A DNA stretch of 64,000 bases, taken from contig NZ_CP036349.1 in NCBI RefSeq assembly GCF_007753265.1, forward strand, positions 892,363-956,362. Reading direction: 5' to 3'. The DNA is from Botrimarina mediterranea. GTDB lineage: Bacteria > Planctomycetota > Planctomycetia > Pirellulales > Lacipirellulaceae. The translations under genes and the position numbers were made by a program. The notes under the pieces were generated by a model that was not told the DNA's origin, made no database searches, and saw nothing but the letters and a program-made list of their open reading frames with translations. Each line of letters opens with the position of its first letter. Within the stretch, counting starts at the first letter, position 1. Shown here piece after piece: positions 63,232 through 64,000 of this stretch.

Positions 63232-63592
63232 CGGCGGTCCTCGGGTGAGGGGGGATCTGCGGCGCCTGGAAGTGTTCTATCCGCCAGAGGGCACTCAGGG
63301 CGAGATTTACTCAGGAATTTTCTCACGATCACTCAATTCTGCAGGGCTTACTGCAGCCACCAGAGCTTTCGTCTTGCGAACCATGACGCGGGCGTCCAGC
63401 TCTCGCCTTTGCGTGTTCTTACAGCGTTGTCACGCAGCTGACTCCCTCTTCGCTTGTCCGCGATTGAAGCCGCAAGTAAAACGCAAGTGTAGGTGGCGGT
63501 AGACTTTGCGCTCGTCGATGCGAGTAGCATTCGTCAGACTCCGCTTAGGCAAATGGGCCGACGTCGGCGGCCACTCCGATCTCGGAGCTGCG
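63232..63592. other. 361-bp region between divergent genes
   Basis: Both flanking genes start here, so promoters are expected. I see no repeat and no convincing gene. A small open frame opposite (63348-63530) lacks support. Confidence 0.4.
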
Positions 63593-64000
63593 ATGAGGCA
63601 TTCTGGAAGTCATCAACGTGGCAAGCTGGTGAGGGCATTGGGCGCTACGTTGTTGGCGATCTCAATCCTCGACCCTCTCATGGCGGCACAGCCGCAAGTG
63701 CCGGCGTTGCCGACCGAGCCATTGGGGTACGTGAAGTACGCCGGTGAGGACATGCCGGCGCACTTCAAATTCGGCGCTGTCGCCGCGCGGGACAACACGC
63801 CCGCCGACAACCTGATCAGCGACGCCGGCGCCACCCTTGGCCGAGTGCTTTTCTACGACACGCGGCTCTCGCATGACAACGGGACGGCGTGCGCGTCGTG
63901 CCACCAACAGGCGACGGGCTTCTCGGACCCCGAGCCGGTCAGCGAGGGGATCGACGGCCAGCTCGGCACGCGGCACTCGATGGCGCTAGCGAACTCACGG
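63593..64000 (+). CDS. Di-haem cytochrome c peroxidase (MauG-like), 5' part only
   Basis: The first 136 residues are visible and the gene runs off the window. A signal peptide (about 15-31) is followed by TEPLGYVKYAGEDMP, then LGRVLFYDTRLSHDNGTACASCHQQATGF with the first haem motif CxxCH. The pattern LGxxLFxDxRLSxDxxxxCxxCH is characteristic of bacterial cytochrome c peroxidases. Such enzymes reduce hydrogen peroxide in the periplasm or modify protein cofactors. The second haem site would lie beyond the window. Confidence 0.9.
   Translation, partial: MRHSGSHQRGKLVRALGATLLAISILDPLMAAQPQVPALPTEPLGYVKYAGEDMPAHFKFGAVAARDNTPADNLISDAGATLGRVLFYDTRLSHDNGTACASCHQQATGFSDPEPVSEGIDGQLGTRHSMALANSR

Overview
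The window looks like chromosomal DNA of a planctomycete of the Pirellulales type. The DNA is GC-rich and carries several planctomycete hallmarks: two DUF1559 pseudopilin-like proteins, a DUF1592/DUF1552 'planctomycete cytochrome' pair, a DUF1207 outer-membrane protein, and at least five exported proteins ending in a PEP-CTERM sorting tail. I found no prophage, plasmid backbone, CRISPR array or rRNA. The single RNA gene I can support is a tRNA-Pro(TGG) at about 16.8 kb.

Layout. 0.4-12 kb holds housekeeping and envelope genes: an SLC13-type permease, an HtrA protease, a thioredoxin-like protein, an exported phosphatase-like enzyme, tsaD, a DUF1207 protein, an UPF0045 protein, a flavin reductase, an L-2-hydroxyglutarate oxidase and a DUF1398 protein. 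12.4-16.4 kb is the DUF1592/DUF1552 pair. 17.0-17.7 kb is a VapBC-like toxin-antitoxin pair. 17.9-20.8 kb holds parA-parB with three parS-like sites about 1.1 kb away, which suggests the region lies near the replication origin. 20.8-25.6 kb holds a DinB-like protein, ahcY, trpF and an ExeA-like ATPase. 25.8-34.6 kb holds an epimerase, a CsbD protein behind a sigma-54-like promoter, a polyprenol-phosphate mannosyltransferase, a phosphofructokinase with a very long acidic tail, an aldo/keto reductase and a protein ending in a HINT domain. 34.7-50.8 kb holds ppk1, two PEP-CTERM proteins, ftsH, a MORN-repeat protein, glgC and leuS. 52.4-57.7 kb is a threonine/lysine branch cluster: homoserine dehydrogenase, a phosphoglycerate-mutase-like proposed homoserine kinase, and aspartate kinase. 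58.3-64 kb holds DUF1559 proteins, two related PEP-CTERM proteins and the start of a di-haem cytochrome c peroxidase cut by the window edge.

The most unusual layer is the repeat content. Almost every larger intergenic space holds a long inverted repeat, in at least eight sequence families. Two gaps of the threonine cluster (hom|kinase and kinase|lysC) are each filled by an inverted-repeat-bounded unit carrying a small GxxExxY gene with a PD-(D/E)XK-like motif. The terminal repeat of the second unit also bounds the glgC-leuS gap, where the cargo is instead a REP-associated tyrosine transposase (RAYT). That transposase has its own REP arms, and four short REP elements elsewhere look like internal-deletion copies that still include its start-codon region. 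Other palindromes (at 9.3, 12.0, 28.4, 42.2 and 45.8 kb) have similar architecture but no cargo. I read this as a candidate, poorly described class of inverted-repeat elements that either stand empty or carry a GxxExxY nuclease-like gene. That reading is inference from one window.
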